The notes: generated by a model not told the origin, from the letters alone. A stretch of 64,000 nt of DNA from Gordonia westfalica (GCF_900105725.1 NZ_FNLM01000036.1:310001-374000), one strand, 5' to 3'; shown: positions 25,042 to 34,100, counted from the first letter of the stretch. A program made the numbers and translations.

Positions 25042-26235
25042 ATGTCAGAGCAGACGCGCCGTCGCAGGACGACCGAACGTACGACGGCCGGCGTGATCAT
25101 CACCGCCGTCGGCGTGATGCTGGTGGCGGCGAACCTCCGTCCGGCGGTGGTGTCGGTGGGTCCGTTGATCGGGACCATCTCCGCCGATGCGGGGTTCGGC
25201 AGTGCGGTGGCCGGTCTGCTGACCGCGCTGCCCGTCCTCTTCTTCGGCATCTCGGCTCCCGTGGCGCCACGGCTCGCGAATCGGTTCGGCATCGAGCGGG
25301 TCATCTTCGGGTCGCTGCTCCTGCTGATCCTCGGAATCGTCGTGCGACTGGTCCCGTCGTCGGTCGCACTCTTCCTCGGATCGGCGATCATCGGCGCTGC
25401 CATCGGGACGTGCAACGTGGTTCTGCCGGCGCTCATCAAACGCGACTTCGCACACCGGTCCGGTCTGATGACGGGCTTCTACTCGATGACTCTCTCGGGC
25501 GGTGCCGCGGTCGCCTCCGGCGTGAGCGTGCCGATCAACGATGCGCTGGGCGGGGATTGGCGTCTCGCACTTGCCTCGTGGGGACTTCTCGCGCTGGTCG
25601 CCGTCGTGGTGTGGGTCCCGCAGCTGTCGCACGTGCACCGGGTTACGGCGGCGGCACCGTCGGCGTCGTTGCTGCGAAATCCGATCGCGTGGGCGGTGAC
25701 GGTGTTCATGGGCACCCAGTCGCTGATCTTCTACACCTTCGTGGCGTGGCTCCCGCAGTACCTCGTCGACGGTGGGATGTCGGCGGTGGGAGCCGGGGCC
25801 GTCGTCGCGAGCGCGCAGGTGGTCGCGCTGATCATGTCGCTGGTCGTACCGATCGTCGCCGGCCGGTTCGACGACCAGCGCGGGGTCACCTTCGTGGTGC
25901 TCGCCGTCTGCGCATTCGGCTTCGCCGGGCTCATCACCACCGATGTGTGGCCGGGCTTCTGGGCGGCGTGCGTGATGGTCGGCCCCGGCGCCTCCATCAG
26001 CCTGTCCCTGCTCTTCATGGTCCTGCGCAGTTCGGGGTCGGAGCAGACCGGGCAGGTCTCCGGTATGGCGCAATCGGTCGGCTACCTCGCGGCCGCCTGC
26101 GGGCCGATCCTGATCGGCTTCCTCCACGACGTCACCGACTCCTGGACGGTGGCGATGGCGGTGCTCTCGCTGTTCCTCGTTCCGCAGGCCCTGGCGGCAC
26201 TCGGCGCCGCCCGGAACGTCAAGATGACCGACTGA
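25042..26235 (+). CDS. MFS transporter, CynX/NimT family
   Basis: This 397-residue inner-membrane protein has about 12 hydrophobic segments. The CynX/NimT signature is visible: NLRPAVVSVGPLIGTISADAGFGSAVAGLLTALPVLFFGI. That family includes cyanate and 2-nitroimidazole transporters, but most members have unknown substrates. ATG 25042 begins a normal N-terminal cytosolic tail. It is divergent from the lipase and upstream of the FAD enzyme in the same direction (56-bp gap). It could equally serve the nearby amide pathway; nothing in the sequence decides this. Confidence 0.85.
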   Translation: MSEQTRRRRTTERTTAGVIITAVGVMLVAANLRPAVVSVGPLIGTISADAGFGSAVAGLLTALPVLFFGISAPVAPRLANRFGIERVIFGSLLLLILGIVVRLVPSSVALFLGSAIIGAAIGTCNVVLPALIKRDFAHRSGLMTGFYSMTLSGGAAVASGVSVPINDALGGDWRLALASWGLLALVAVVVWVPQLSHVHRVTAAAPSASLLRNPIAWAVTVFMGTQSLIFYTFVAWLPQYLVDGGMSAVGAGAVVASAQVVALIMSLVVPIVAGRFDDQRGVTFVVLAVCAFGFAGLITTDVWPGFWAACVMVGPGASISLSLLFMVLRSSGSEQTGQVSGMAQSVGYLAAACGPILIGFLHDVTDSWTVAMAVLSLFLVPQALAALGAARNVKMTD

Positions 26236-26291
26236 GACGCAAGCGCCGAACCATCTCACGTCGGTCGGCGCCGGCCGCTACGCTGTGGCCC

Positions 26292-27644
26292 ATGCATTGC
26301 GTGGTCGTGGGTGGGGGACTCGCCGGTCTGGCGTCGGCGGTGTGGCTTGCGGAGGCCGGACAGCGGGTGACGCTCCTCGAGCGCCGCGGTTCGCTCGGAG
26401 GTCGCACCATCTCGATGCCGCTCGCCGCGGTGGACGACGTCCCCGACAACGGTCAGCACGTCTTCGCCAGCGGATACGAACACCTCATGCGATACCTCGA
26501 GAGCGTCGGCACCCGAGAACACGTCGAGTTCCCCGGACACATGACGTTCCGGATGCCGGGCGGTGCCACCCGCAAGTCGGCTTTCGGCGGGCTGACCGGC
26601 CTGCGTGCCGCCATCGGGGACCTCCCCGGGGTCACGGGTCTGGACCGGCTGCGGACCGCGCTCGCCCAGGCGAGGCTGATCAGGCACGCGTTCCGGCAAC
26701 CCGAATGGCTCGACTCCGTGACCGCCGACGAGTGGTTCCGCCGGATCGGCATGCCGCAGTCGGCGCGGGACGCGCTGTGGGACGGCATCGTCATCGGCCT
26801 CACCGGAGACAAGACCGAGATCTCGTCGGCCAAGGTGCCCGCCGACCTGCTGGTCACCGGCGCGCGCCGCGCGGTCGCGACGCGCACCCCGGTCTCCATC
26901 GGGTTCCCCACCGTGGATCTCGACACCCTGTTCATCTCCGGTGCCGAGAAGCGCTTCGCCGACGCGGGTGTCGACGTCCGCCATCGCGCGGTGGTGTCGT
27001 CGATCGACGTCGCCGACGGCACCGTCACCGGGGTGACGCTCGCCGACGGCGAGAAGGTGGCGGCCGACGCGGTCATCTGTGCCGTGCCGGTGTGGAGCGT
27101 GAAGGGACTGCTCGATCAGGTTCCGGGACACGAGCGGATCTACGAGGCCGTCGACAACCTCACCCCCGTCCCGATCGTGAGCGTCAATCTCTATCTCGAC
27201 CGGTCGATCGGGATGACCGACTGGGGCGAGATCCTCTTCGGCGGAGAGGGAGTGCTCGAACAGGTCTGGGACCGGCAGCGCATGCACGGACGTGAACCGA
27301 AGGACAACTGGTTCTACTCCACGACGGTCTCGGCCTCCTACGACCTCATCGGCAAGACCAATGCCGAGATCACCGAGATCCAGATGGACATGCTCCGCAA
27401 GTACTACCCGCGGGCCGCGGAGGCGCAGGTGATCCACAGCCATGTGGTCCGGATGCCGAAGTCGACGTTCGCGCAGCGTCCCGGAACCGCGGGCATCCGC
27501 CCGGATCAGCGGACCGCCGTCGACGGCCTGGCCCTCGCCGGTGACTGGACCAGGACCGACTGGACCACCACCATGGAGGGCGCCTGCCAGAGCGCCTCGC
27601 GTGCCGTCGACGTGATCCTGGAGTACGCGAACTCCCGACGCTGA
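26292..27644 (+). CDS. FAD-dependent amine-oxidase-fold enzyme, hydroxysqualene dehydroxylase (HpnE)-like
   Basis: This 450-residue flavoprotein has the N-terminal dinucleotide motif VVVGGGLAGLASAVWLAEAGQRVTLLE, then RRGSLGGRT, and the C-terminal FAD motif LALAGDWTRTDWTTTMEGACQSASRA. The pattern DNGQHVFASGYEHLMRYL matches the HpnE/phytoene-desaturase-like group. HpnE makes squalene from hydroxysqualene, but no hpnC/hpnD or hopanoid genes are here, so another isoprenoid or a different substrate is possible. ATG 26292 is the first start giving the full dinucleotide fold. Confidence 0.75.
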   Translation: MHCVVVGGGLAGLASAVWLAEAGQRVTLLERRGSLGGRTISMPLAAVDDVPDNGQHVFASGYEHLMRYLESVGTREHVEFPGHMTFRMPGGATRKSAFGGLTGLRAAIGDLPGVTGLDRLRTALAQARLIRHAFRQPEWLDSVTADEWFRRIGMPQSARDALWDGIVIGLTGDKTEISSAKVPADLLVTGARRAVATRTPVSIGFPTVDLDTLFISGAEKRFADAGVDVRHRAVVSSIDVADGTVTGVTLADGEKVAADAVICAVPVWSVKGLLDQVPGHERIYEAVDNLTPVPIVSVNLYLDRSIGMTDWGEILFGGEGVLEQVWDRQRMHGREPKDNWFYSTTVSASYDLIGKTNAEITEIQMDMLRKYYPRAAEAQVIHSHVVRMPKSTFAQRPGTAGIRPDQRTAVDGLALAGDWTRTDWTTTMEGACQSASRAVDVILEYANSRR

Positions 27645-27657
27645 GTAGGTTCGTTCC

Positions 27658-28446
27658 ATGCCGACGACTTCGTCTGTTTTCTACATCGGTGGGCCCGAGG
27701 TCATGCTGCGGATCAGCGGACACTCCATGTCCGCCGAACGAGGCCGGGCCCGCATCGAGACCGGGCCGTGGCTCGCCGACCCCGCGGCCGGCGTCAACCG
27801 GGCCGCTCTGGCGGTCGCCCTCGACGACGTGACCGGGCACGTCGTCGACTCCGGCAGCCCCGATGGACGCTGGCCCGTGTCTCTGAACATCCGGATGGAC
27901 TTCGTGACCGACCCGCCGCTCGACGGCACGGCCCTCGACGTCACCGGCGAACTCGTCGCCCGTGACGAGCGCGGAGCGATGACCACGGGAACGGTGTCGG
28001 ACCCGTCCGGCCGGACGATCGCGACGATCGTCCAGCGTTCCCACCTCGTCGACGCCCCGACGACTCCCGGTGCGCATGCGACCACCGAGGTCCTCGACAC
28101 GCCGGACAGCCCGGTTCGAGACCAGTTGGGACTCGTAACGACCGCGCCCGGTGTGCTGACCATGGCGCCAACGGTTCTGTCGGCCAACGGTATGGGCAGC
28201 GTGCACGGTGGAATCCTCGTCTGCGCTTCCGAGCTCGCGGCGATGTCGTCGGTCGAGGCGAACGGGCAGTTACGCACCACCAGCATCGACATCACCTACG
28301 TGCGTCCGTGCAACGCAGCCGACACCACGACCTTCACCTCGGAGACCCTGCACCAGGGCCGCAGCCTGTCCGTCGTGCGAGTGGTCTCGGCGAACTCGTC
28401 GGGCAAACCCTCGTCGATCGCGACGGTCGTCCTGCAACACCTCTGA
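27658..28446 (+). CDS. Tandem hotdog-fold protein, PaaI/thioesterase-like
   Basis: This 262-residue protein appears to contain two hotdog domains: residues about 30-145 (GVNRAALAVALDDVTGHVV) and about 150-262 (NGMGSVHGGILVCASELAAMSSV). The second has the HGG-type motif of PaaI acyl-CoA thioesterases. It starts 13 bp after the FAD enzyme, so the two are probably cotranscribed. Acyl-CoA hydrolysis is the family expectation. Confidence 0.75.
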   Translation: MPTTSSVFYIGGPEVMLRISGHSMSAERGRARIETGPWLADPAAGVNRAALAVALDDVTGHVVDSGSPDGRWPVSLNIRMDFVTDPPLDGTALDVTGELVARDERGAMTTGTVSDPSGRTIATIVQRSHLVDAPTTPGAHATTEVLDTPDSPVRDQLGLVTTAPGVLTMAPTVLSANGMGSVHGGILVCASELAAMSSVEANGQLRTTSIDITYVRPCNAADTTTFTSETLHQGRSLSVVRVVSANSSGKPSSIATVVLQHL

Positions 28447-28697
28447 GATCCACGCCACAACTCGGGCTTTCGCAAGCGGCATACCAGCATGGTTGCAGGG
28501 GACCGCTTTTCCCTGGCAGGGTGCACACATACGGCCCTGAACAGGCGTGTGTAGCTGATCGCGCGCCCGGTGCGGCCGTTGATCTCGCGGTCCGCCGGCG
28601 TATGAGGCGGACTCGCGCACAACACAATCACCTTGCCTGCCGCCGCACGTCTCGTGCCCGAGCGGCCTGCCGGATGAGGGAAAGGATCGCATCGATC

Positions 28698-29636
28698 GTG
28701 GTAACTCAAACAGCAAGCCAGAACGTCACTCTTCGCAACGCCGATATCGCGGAGACCGAGAACCGGACACGCGGTGTCGACGTGTACCGGACCCGTCTCG
28801 CCCACCGCAGCCAGATGGAACCGCGTCCCCACAACACCGTGTGGGGGAGCATGGGCAACCCCGGCCCGCTGTCGGCGCCCGAACTCCGCCACTATGCCGA
28901 CCGCGGGTACCACACCGAGAACAAGGTGCTGTCGGCCGCGGACATCGACGGGTGCCTGCGCGAGGTCTCGGACATCACCGATCGTCTCGGGCAGGACGAC
29001 CGCGTGATCCGTGAGCCCTCCAGCGGTGACGTGCGTTCGTTGTTCGCGGTGCACCAGCTCAGCGACCTCATTGCGGAGATCTGTGCCCGCGACTCGATTC
29101 GCGGTGTTGCAGAACAGATCCTGGACGACGAGGTCACGATCCACCAGAGCCGGATCAACCTGAAGCCGGGTTTCGCCGGGGGGCCGTTCTACTGGCACTC
29201 CGACTTCGAGACCTGGCACGCCGAGGACGGAATGCCCGCGCCACGGGCGCTCAGTGTGTCGCTGGCGCTCACCCCGAACCTGTCCACCAACGGTCCGCTG
29301 ATGATCGTCCCCGGTTCGCACCGCCGATTCATCGGCTGCGTGGGGGAGACGCCCGGTGGCTACCACCGGGAATCGCTGACCTCATACCGTCCGCCGTTCG
29401 GCACGCCGGAAGAGGAGGACGTCGCGGCACTCGCCGACGAACTCGGGATCGACACGATCACCGGTCCGGCGGGGTCGGCGCTCTACTTCGACTCGAACTG
29501 CCTGCACGCCTCGGGCGGCAACATCACGCCGTACCCGCGGAGCAACCTCTTCGTCGTGTTCAACGCGAAGTCCAACGCGCTGCAGGAGCCGTTCGGCGGT
29601 ACCGAGCCGCGCCCGGATCATCTGGCGCACAGGTGA
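28698..29636 (+). CDS. ectD: Ectoine hydroxylase
   Basis: This 312-residue non-heme Fe(II)/2-oxoglutarate dioxygenase should convert ectoine to 5-hydroxyectoine. The EctD signature FYWHSDFETWHAEDGMP is exact, with Fe ligands His and Asp in WHSD and the distal His in DSNCLHASGGN. PGSHRRFIGCVGETPGG is also characteristic. I chose GTG 28698 with GAAAGGA upstream; it gives the usual length. No ectA, ectB or ectC is in the window, so the enzyme acts on ectoine made from a distant locus or imported. The 251 bp upstream hold no gene I can support. Confidence 0.92.
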   Translation: MVTQTASQNVTLRNADIAETENRTRGVDVYRTRLAHRSQMEPRPHNTVWGSMGNPGPLSAPELRHYADRGYHTENKVLSAADIDGCLREVSDITDRLGQDDRVIREPSSGDVRSLFAVHQLSDLIAEICARDSIRGVAEQILDDEVTIHQSRINLKPGFAGGPFYWHSDFETWHAEDGMPAPRALSVSLALTPNLSTNGPLMIVPGSHRRFIGCVGETPGGYHRESLTSYRPPFGTPEEEDVAALADELGIDTITGPAGSALYFDSNCLHASGGNITPYPRSNLFVVFNAKSNALQEPFGGTEPRPDHLAHR

Positions 29637-29641
29637 CCCGA

Positions 29642-29690
29642 ACAGAGTGCGGGATCAGTGCCGGAAAGCGGCACTGATCCCGCACTCTGT
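29642..29690. terminator. 22-bp perfect-stem hairpin, bidirectional terminator
   Basis: Arms 29642-29663 and 29669-29690 are exact reverse complements (ACAGAGTGCGGGATC...) with a GAAAG loop. It lies six bases after the ectD stop and 15 bases before the stop of the convergent CoA-transferase. Confidence 0.8.
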
Positions 29691-29704
29691 GTTGGGAGGG
29701 GGCG

Positions 29705-30844
29705 TCAGAAGCCCGTCGACGACCCCAGCTCCGGGGCGGGACCGGCGAAGTAGTGCTCGCCGTCGAACTGTGCGGGCAGGCCGGCCGCGAGGTAGGTGCC
29801 GATGCCCGGCTGGTCCAGCTCGGTGAACAGCGGATTCTGCTGCAGCACTCCGGATTCGACGACCTCTTCGAAGGTGCGGTACCGCTCGGACAGGACCGAG
29901 GCCCGCGCCAGCGCCTCCTCCACTTCGGCGGTGCTGTGGCGTGCGAACCACGCTGCGAACAGCGGCGTCAGGACCCCGCGGTGCGTGAAGCGGTCGGCTT
30001 CGGTGGTGAAGTCCGCGTCGAGAGCCTTCTCGACGGCGGCCACCGCGTCTCCGGTCTCGGTCATCGCCACCAGATCCCGCCAGTGCCGGGGGGTGAGGGC
30101 GACGAGCATGAAGCGGCCGCCGTCGGCCGTCACGAAATCCGTTCCGTACGTGCCGTACACGTCGTTGCCCGTTGCGGGGCGGCCGCTGCCGCCGAGCTGG
30201 GGTTCGGTGAGGTAGCCGAGGGTCCCGGCGATCGCGAGCGCCGTGTCCTCCAGCGGCAGTGTGATCTTCGCGCCCGCGCCGGTCTGGTCGCGGCGTCGTA
30301 CCGCGGCGGTGATCGCGAGAGCCGCGTACAGGCCGCAGGCCACATCCCATGCGGGGAGCGCATGGTTGACCACGCCCGCGTAGTCGGTGGGGCCGGTGAT
30401 CGCGGGGAAGCCCAGTGCGGCGTTGACGGTGTAGTCGACACCGGGAGTGCCGTCGGTGCGTCCGAGGAGCTCGAGGGTGATGACGTCGGCGCGCGTGGCG
30501 GACAGGGTCTCATGGCTCATCCAGGCACGTCCGCCCGCGTTGGTGACGAGGATGCCGCCACCCGGACCGCTCTCGGTGACCAGGTCCTGGATCAGCTTCT
30601 GGCCCTCGGGTTCCCGGAAGTTCGCGGTCACCGACTTCTTGCCGCGGTTGAGGCCGGTCCAGTAGATCGAGTTGCCGTCGGCGGTGACCGGCCAGCGGTT
30701 GGTGTCGGCAGCGCCGCCGATGGGGTCGACGCGGATCACCTCGGCGCCGAGCTGGGACAGCGTCAGGCCGCACAGCGGTGACGCCACGAAGCTCGACACC
30801 TCCACGATGCGCAGGCCCTCGAGCGGGCGGGGTGTGGTGCTCAT
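29705..30844 (-). CDS. Family III CoA-transferase, Mct/itaconate-transferase-like
   Basis: This 379-residue class III CoA-transferase (LEGLRIVEVSSFVASPLCGLTLSQLGAEVIRVDP; SIYWTGLNRGKKSV) groups by pattern with 2-methylfumaryl-CoA (mesaconyl-CoA) isomerase-type members, whose partners are MaoC hydratases and CitE-like lyases, exactly as here. ATG 30844 follows GGAGG. It is the last gene of a citE-maoC-transferase operon. The likely role is to activate, or move CoA within, mesaconate, itaconate or a methylated dicarboxylate. Confidence 0.78.
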   Translation of the reverse strand: MSTTPRPLEGLRIVEVSSFVASPLCGLTLSQLGAEVIRVDPIGGAADTNRWPVTADGNSIYWTGLNRGKKSVTANFREPEGQKLIQDLVTESGPGGGILVTNAGGRAWMSHETLSATRADVITLELLGRTDGTPGVDYTVNAALGFPAITGPTDYAGVVNHALPAWDVACGLYAALAITAAVRRRDQTGAGAKITLPLEDTALAIAGTLGYLTEPQLGGSGRPATGNDVYGTYGTDFVTADGGRFMLVALTPRHWRDLVAMTETGDAVAAVEKALDADFTTEADRFTHRGVLTPLFAAWFARHSTAEVEEALARASVLSERYRTFEEVVESGVLQQNPLFTELDQPGIGTYLAAGLPAQFDGEHYFAGPAPELGSSTGF

Positions 30845-30875
30845 GCGAAAGATCCTCCGAGGAAGGGTGTTCGGG

Positions 30876-31883
30876 TCAGGCCATCAGGACGTGGTAGCGC
30901 CAGTCGAGGACCTCGCGGTCCTCGGCATCGCCGTGGGCGACGACCTTCGACCGGAGCCGCAGGACTCCGCCGCCGCCGGCGAGCGGGGTGGCTTCCTCGA
31001 CCTCGATCTCCGAGCTGAGGGTGTCGCCCTCGCGGACGGGTCCGGTGTGGTCGCACGAGTCCCAGGCCACCACGGTCACGAGATTGGGTAGGGCCCGATT
31101 GGCCTGCGACAGGGCGAGTCCGATGGTGTGCCCGCCGTAGACGAGCCGGCCGCCGGCCGCCTTCCCGGCCACCCGCTCGTCGTGATGGGTGGCTGCGATG
31201 TTCAGTGACAGCCGCGCGAGTTCCGGTGCGCTGGAGACGACGTCGGCGCTCGAGCGGTAGACGCGTCCGGCCAGGTCGGGCGAGAAGTGCTGCCCACCCA
31301 CCGACGACCGATAGGTGTCCAGATCCCACCCGGGCAGAGCGGGTTCGGCATCCTCGCCGGGACCGATGGTGCTGAGGTCGTCGGCGTGCACGGTGCGGTC
31401 CGGGTCGGCGTCCGGGGACAGTGGCAACATCGCGCAGCGGTAGAAGTCGAGGACCGTGGCGCCGTTCTGATCGGTGGTGACCATGTGCAGTGCGGCGAGG
31501 CCGGTCGGGGCGCGTCCGGGCTTGGGCTTGTTCTCGCGCAACCCGACGACCTCGGTCACCGTGGTGAGCGTGTCACCGATCTTCGGGTAACTCAGGAAGC
31601 GCAGCCCGCGGTAGAAGAGGTTGGCCTTGACGTGGTGGGTGGCCAGCGTCGACTGGCCGATCGCGACGTCGGTGACCAGGCCGGGATGGGCGAGAGTGCC
31701 GCCATCGCCGACAACATGGCCCGCCAGATGCGCATCCAGTGAGAGTCGGAGGCGGTCACCGAGGATCGCCTGATGCGAGGCGGCGAGACCGGAGGTCAGC
31801 GTGAGCGACGGGGCGTCGTCGAAGACCTGCCCGTGTGTCAGCTCGTCGAAGTAGGGGCCGCCGACGGCGATCGGCTCACTCAT
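30876..31883 (-). CDS. Double MaoC-like hydratase, mesaconyl-CoA hydratase-like
   Basis: This 335-residue protein contains two hotdog units; the second carries the hydratase-2-like segment GGRLVYGGHTIGLALSQANRALPN, and the first has the paired GLAASHQAILGDRLRL region. Size and start (PYFDELTHGQVFDDAPSLTLTSGLAA) match mesaconyl-C4-CoA hydratases/beta-methylmalyl-CoA dehydratases. ATG 31883 lies inside the end of the upstream citE gene (8-bp overlap). It would hydrate mesaconyl- or itaconyl-type CoA esters to the citramalyl/methylmalyl form cleaved by the neighbouring lyase. Confidence 0.8.
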   Translation of the reverse strand: MSEPIAVGGPYFDELTHGQVFDDAPSLTLTSGLAASHQAILGDRLRLSLDAHLAGHVVGDGGTLAHPGLVTDVAIGQSTLATHHVKANLFYRGLRFLSYPKIGDTLTTVTEVVGLRENKPKPGRAPTGLAALHMVTTDQNGATVLDFYRCAMLPLSPDADPDRTVHADDLSTIGPGEDAEPALPGWDLDTYRSSVGGQHFSPDLAGRVYRSSADVVSSAPELARLSLNIAATHHDERVAGKAAGGRLVYGGHTIGLALSQANRALPNLVTVVAWDSCDHTGPVREGDTLSSEIEVEEATPLAGGGGVLRLRSKVVAHGDAEDREVLDWRYHVLMA

Positions 31884-32718
31884 CGACCGCTCCCTTCGCG
31901 AGGACGCGGCGAGCGGAGACGGCGAGGGCCTCGTCGAGCATCCGGCCGTCGAGCTCGGCGGCACCGGCGCCCGCGGCCGCTGCCTTCTCCAGCGCCTCGA
32001 GCACGCGTCGCGCGTCCTCGATCGAGGCCGCATCCGGGGTGAAGATCTCGATGGCGCTCGCCAACTGGGCCGGATGGATCACCCAGGTGCCGTCGAAGCC
32101 GAGGTCGCGGACCCAGCGCTTGGCATCGCGGAAGGTGTCGTCGTCGGCGATGGTGAGGTGGGGTCCGTCGATCACGTCGACGCCCGCGGCCCGCGCGGCG
32201 AGGAGGACCGAGTCCTGCACGACGTGCCAGGTCTGCATCGGCAGGCCCGACGCCCGGCCGAGCGAGGCGCCGAGATCGGCGTACCCGATCAGCACGGCGT
32301 CGAGGCGGTCGGTGGCCGCGCAGATCGTGCCGGCGTCGCGGATGCCGCGCGGTGTCTCGAGCAGTGCCTGGAGGCGGACCGACGAGTCGCCGAGCTGCTT
32401 GTCGGCCTCCTGGAGGTCGCCCGGGGTGTCGGCCTTGGGGAGCACCACCGAGGTCAGGTTCGCCATCCGGGCACACGCGGCCAGATCGTCCGATGCCCAC
32501 GGGGTGTCGATGGCGTTGATGCGCAGGGAGACCGCGCGCTCGGCACCGAACTCGGCGACGAGTTCGGCAGCGGCGGCACGCGCCGAGTCCTTGTTGGCCG
32601 GGGTGACCGCATCCTCGAGGTCGAGAACCACCTCGTCGGCGATGGACGCCAGCGCCTTGCGTGCCTTGCGGTCGTCGGAGGCCGGAGCCACCAGAACGCC
32701 TCGTCTTCTCTGCACCAT
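31876..32718 (-). CDS. CitE-like acyl-CoA lyase (HpcH/HpaI family)
   Basis: This 280-residue TIM-barrel lyase has RRGVLVAPASDDRKARKAL, EVVLDLEDAVTPANKDSAR (metal-binding Glu/Asp region), LLETPRGIRDAG and DGTWVIHPAQL. These match citramalyl/malyl-CoA lyases, which cleave to acetyl-CoA or propionyl-CoA plus pyruvate or glyoxylate. ATG 32718 has GGGAG upstream. It is the first gene of the operon. Actinobacterial CitE proteins include the itaconate and leucine dissimilation lyase of M. tuberculosis, also next to a MaoC and an acyl-CoA dehydrogenase gene. Confidence 0.83.
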   Translation of the reverse strand: MVQRRRGVLVAPASDDRKARKALASIADEVVLDLEDAVTPANKDSARAAAAELVAEFGAERAVSLRINAIDTPWASDDLAACARMANLTSVVLPKADTPGDLQEADKQLGDSSVRLQALLETPRGIRDAGTICAATDRLDAVLIGYADLGASLGRASGLPMQTWHVVQDSVLLAARAAGVDVIDGPHLTIADDDTFRDAKRWVRDLGFDGTWVIHPAQLASAIEIFTPDAASIEDARRVLEALEKAAAAGAGAAELDGRMLDEALAVSARRVLAKGAVDE

Positions 32719-32737
32719 TGCTCCCAGTGATCGTGTC

Positions 32738-32754
32738 AACCCGGATGCCGGGTT
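32738..32754. promoter_or_regulatory. Inverted repeat AACCCGG-ATG-CCGGGTT
   Basis: This perfect 7-bp inverted repeat with a 3-base spacer lies 20 bp before the citE start, in the 173-bp divergent region. It could be an operator or a small mRNA hairpin in the citE leader. Confidence 0.35.
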
Positions 32755-32815
32755 TAAATGTGCGGCCAAAGTCGTGCCTTGACGTTCTATCAGACCTCGG
32801 TGTCTGTTGGAAAGG

Positions 32816-32852
32816 TTGACATAGGTACGGCCGATGGACAAAATGGCCGTAC
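32816..32852 (+). promoter_or_regulatory. Promoter overlapped by inverted repeat GTACGGCC-N12-GGCCGTAC, candidate GntR operator
   Basis: TTGACA (32816-32821), a 17-base spacer and CAAAAT (32839-32844) form a sigma-70-like promoter for the acyl-CoA dehydrogenase. GTACGGCC (32825-32832) and its exact complement (32845-32852) flank the -10, where bound repressor would block transcription. The GntR gene downstream is the obvious candidate. Confidence 0.5.
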
Positions 32853-32891
32853 AAATCAGCCCGACTCCGAAGATCACAGGTGAGCCCCCTC

Positions 32892-34043
32892 ATGAGCACG
32901 CTGTCAGCCGAAGAATCCTTCCTCGTCGAGACCGTCCGGTCGTTCGTGGACCGCGAGGTCAAGCCGACCGTGCAGGAGGTCGAGCACGCCAACGAGTATC
33001 CGGAGAAGTGGATCGAGCAGATGAAGCAGATCGGCATCTACGGTCTGGCCGTGCCCGAGGAGTATGGCGGTTCGCCGGTCTCGATGCCCTGCTACGCGCA
33101 GGTCACCCAGGAACTCGCACGCGGCTGGATGAGCCTGGCGGGTGCGATGGGCGGTCACACCGTCGTCGCCAAGCTGCTCACCCTGTTCGGCACCGAGGAG
33201 CAGAAGCAGAACTACCTGCCGCGGATGGCCACCGGCGAGATGCGGGCGACCATGGCGCTGACCGAGCCGGGTGGTGGTTCCGACCTGCAGGCGATGTCCA
33301 CCGTCGCCAAGGAAGACGGCGACGAGCTGGTCATCAGCGGGGCGAAGACCTGGATCAGCAATGCCCGACGCTCCGGGCTGATCGCCCTGCTGTGCAAGAC
33401 CGACCCGGCCGCACAGCCGCGGCACAGGGGCATCTCCATCGTCCTCGTCGAACACGGTCCCGGACTGACCGTCTCGCGTGATCTGCCGAAGCTCGGGTAC
33501 AAGGGCGTCGAGAGCTGCGAACTCTCCTTCGACGGCTACCGCGCACCCAAGTCGGCGATCCTCGGCACCGTGCCCGGCAAGGGTTTCGGCCAGATGATGA
33601 AGGGGCTGGAGACCGGACGCATCCAGGTCGCCTGTCGCGCACTCGGTGTCGCGACCGCCGCCCTCGAGGATTCGCTGGCGTATGCACAGCAGCGCGAATC
33701 CTTCGGTCAACCCATCTGGAAGCACCAGTCGATCGGCAACTACCTCGCCGACATGGCCACCAAGCTGACCGCCGCCCGTCAGCTCACCTGGCACGCCGCC
33801 GATCAGTACGACAAGGGCGAGCGGTGCGACATGGAGGCCGGCATGGCCAAGCTCTACGCCTCCGAGGTCGCCATGGAGATCGCCCTCAACGCGGTCCGCA
33901 TCCACGGCGGTTACGGTTACTCCACGGAGTTCGACGTCGAACGGTACTTCCGCGATGCGCCGCTGATGATCGTCGGCGAGGGCACCAACGAGATCCAGCG
34001 CAACGTCATCGCCGCGCAACTCGTTGCGCGGGGCGGGATCTGA
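32892..34043 (+). CDS. Acyl-CoA dehydrogenase (FadE)
   Basis: This 383-residue FAD enzyme is of canonical length, with ATMALTEPGGGSDLQAM (FAD loop), HGGYGYSTEFDVERYFRDA and the catalytic Glu at about 363 in MIVGEGTNEIQRNVIA. It resembles short/branched-chain acyl-CoA dehydrogenases. ATG 32892 is chosen; GTG 32880 is in frame and possible. It is divergent from the citE-maoC-transferase operon and upstream of the GntR gene, so it probably supplies the unsaturated acyl-CoA (for example a methylsuccinyl- or isovaleryl-type step) to that operon. Confidence 0.85.
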   Translation: MSTLSAEESFLVETVRSFVDREVKPTVQEVEHANEYPEKWIEQMKQIGIYGLAVPEEYGGSPVSMPCYAQVTQELARGWMSLAGAMGGHTVVAKLLTLFGTEEQKQNYLPRMATGEMRATMALTEPGGGSDLQAMSTVAKEDGDELVISGAKTWISNARRSGLIALLCKTDPAAQPRHRGISIVLVEHGPGLTVSRDLPKLGYKGVESCELSFDGYRAPKSAILGTVPGKGFGQMMKGLETGRIQVACRALGVATAALEDSLAYAQQRESFGQPIWKHQSIGNYLADMATKLTAARQLTWHAADQYDKGERCDMEAGMAKLYASEVAMEIALNAVRIHGGYGYSTEFDVERYFRDAPLMIVGEGTNEIQRNVIAAQLVARGGI

Positions 34044-34047
34044 CGGC

Positions 34048-34100
34048 GTCGATCAAGACGAGGTCGATCAAGACGAGGTCGATCAGGAGCAGGTCGATCC
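34048..34100 (+). repeat. 15-bp tandem repeat (GTCGATCAAGACGAG, 3.5 copies)
   Basis: Units begin at 34048, 34063 and 34078; the third varies (GTCGATCAGGAGCAG) and a partial fourth begins at 34093. The array fills the gap between fadE and the GntR start at 34135. In one frame it reads VDQDE repeats, but the GntR protein starts after it. Confidence 0.75.

Noticed and set aside
25032..27644. An 870-codon open frame spanning the transporter and the FAD enzyme
   Set aside because: Its first half is an Arg/Gly-rich out-of-frame reading of the MFS gene; only the part from 26292 is real. It is a product of high GC, not a fusion protein.
28447..28697. Small open frames in the gap before ectD
   Set aside because: All are Arg/Ser-rich readings without ribosome-binding sites or recognisable family features; the region is better read as the ectD promoter and leader.
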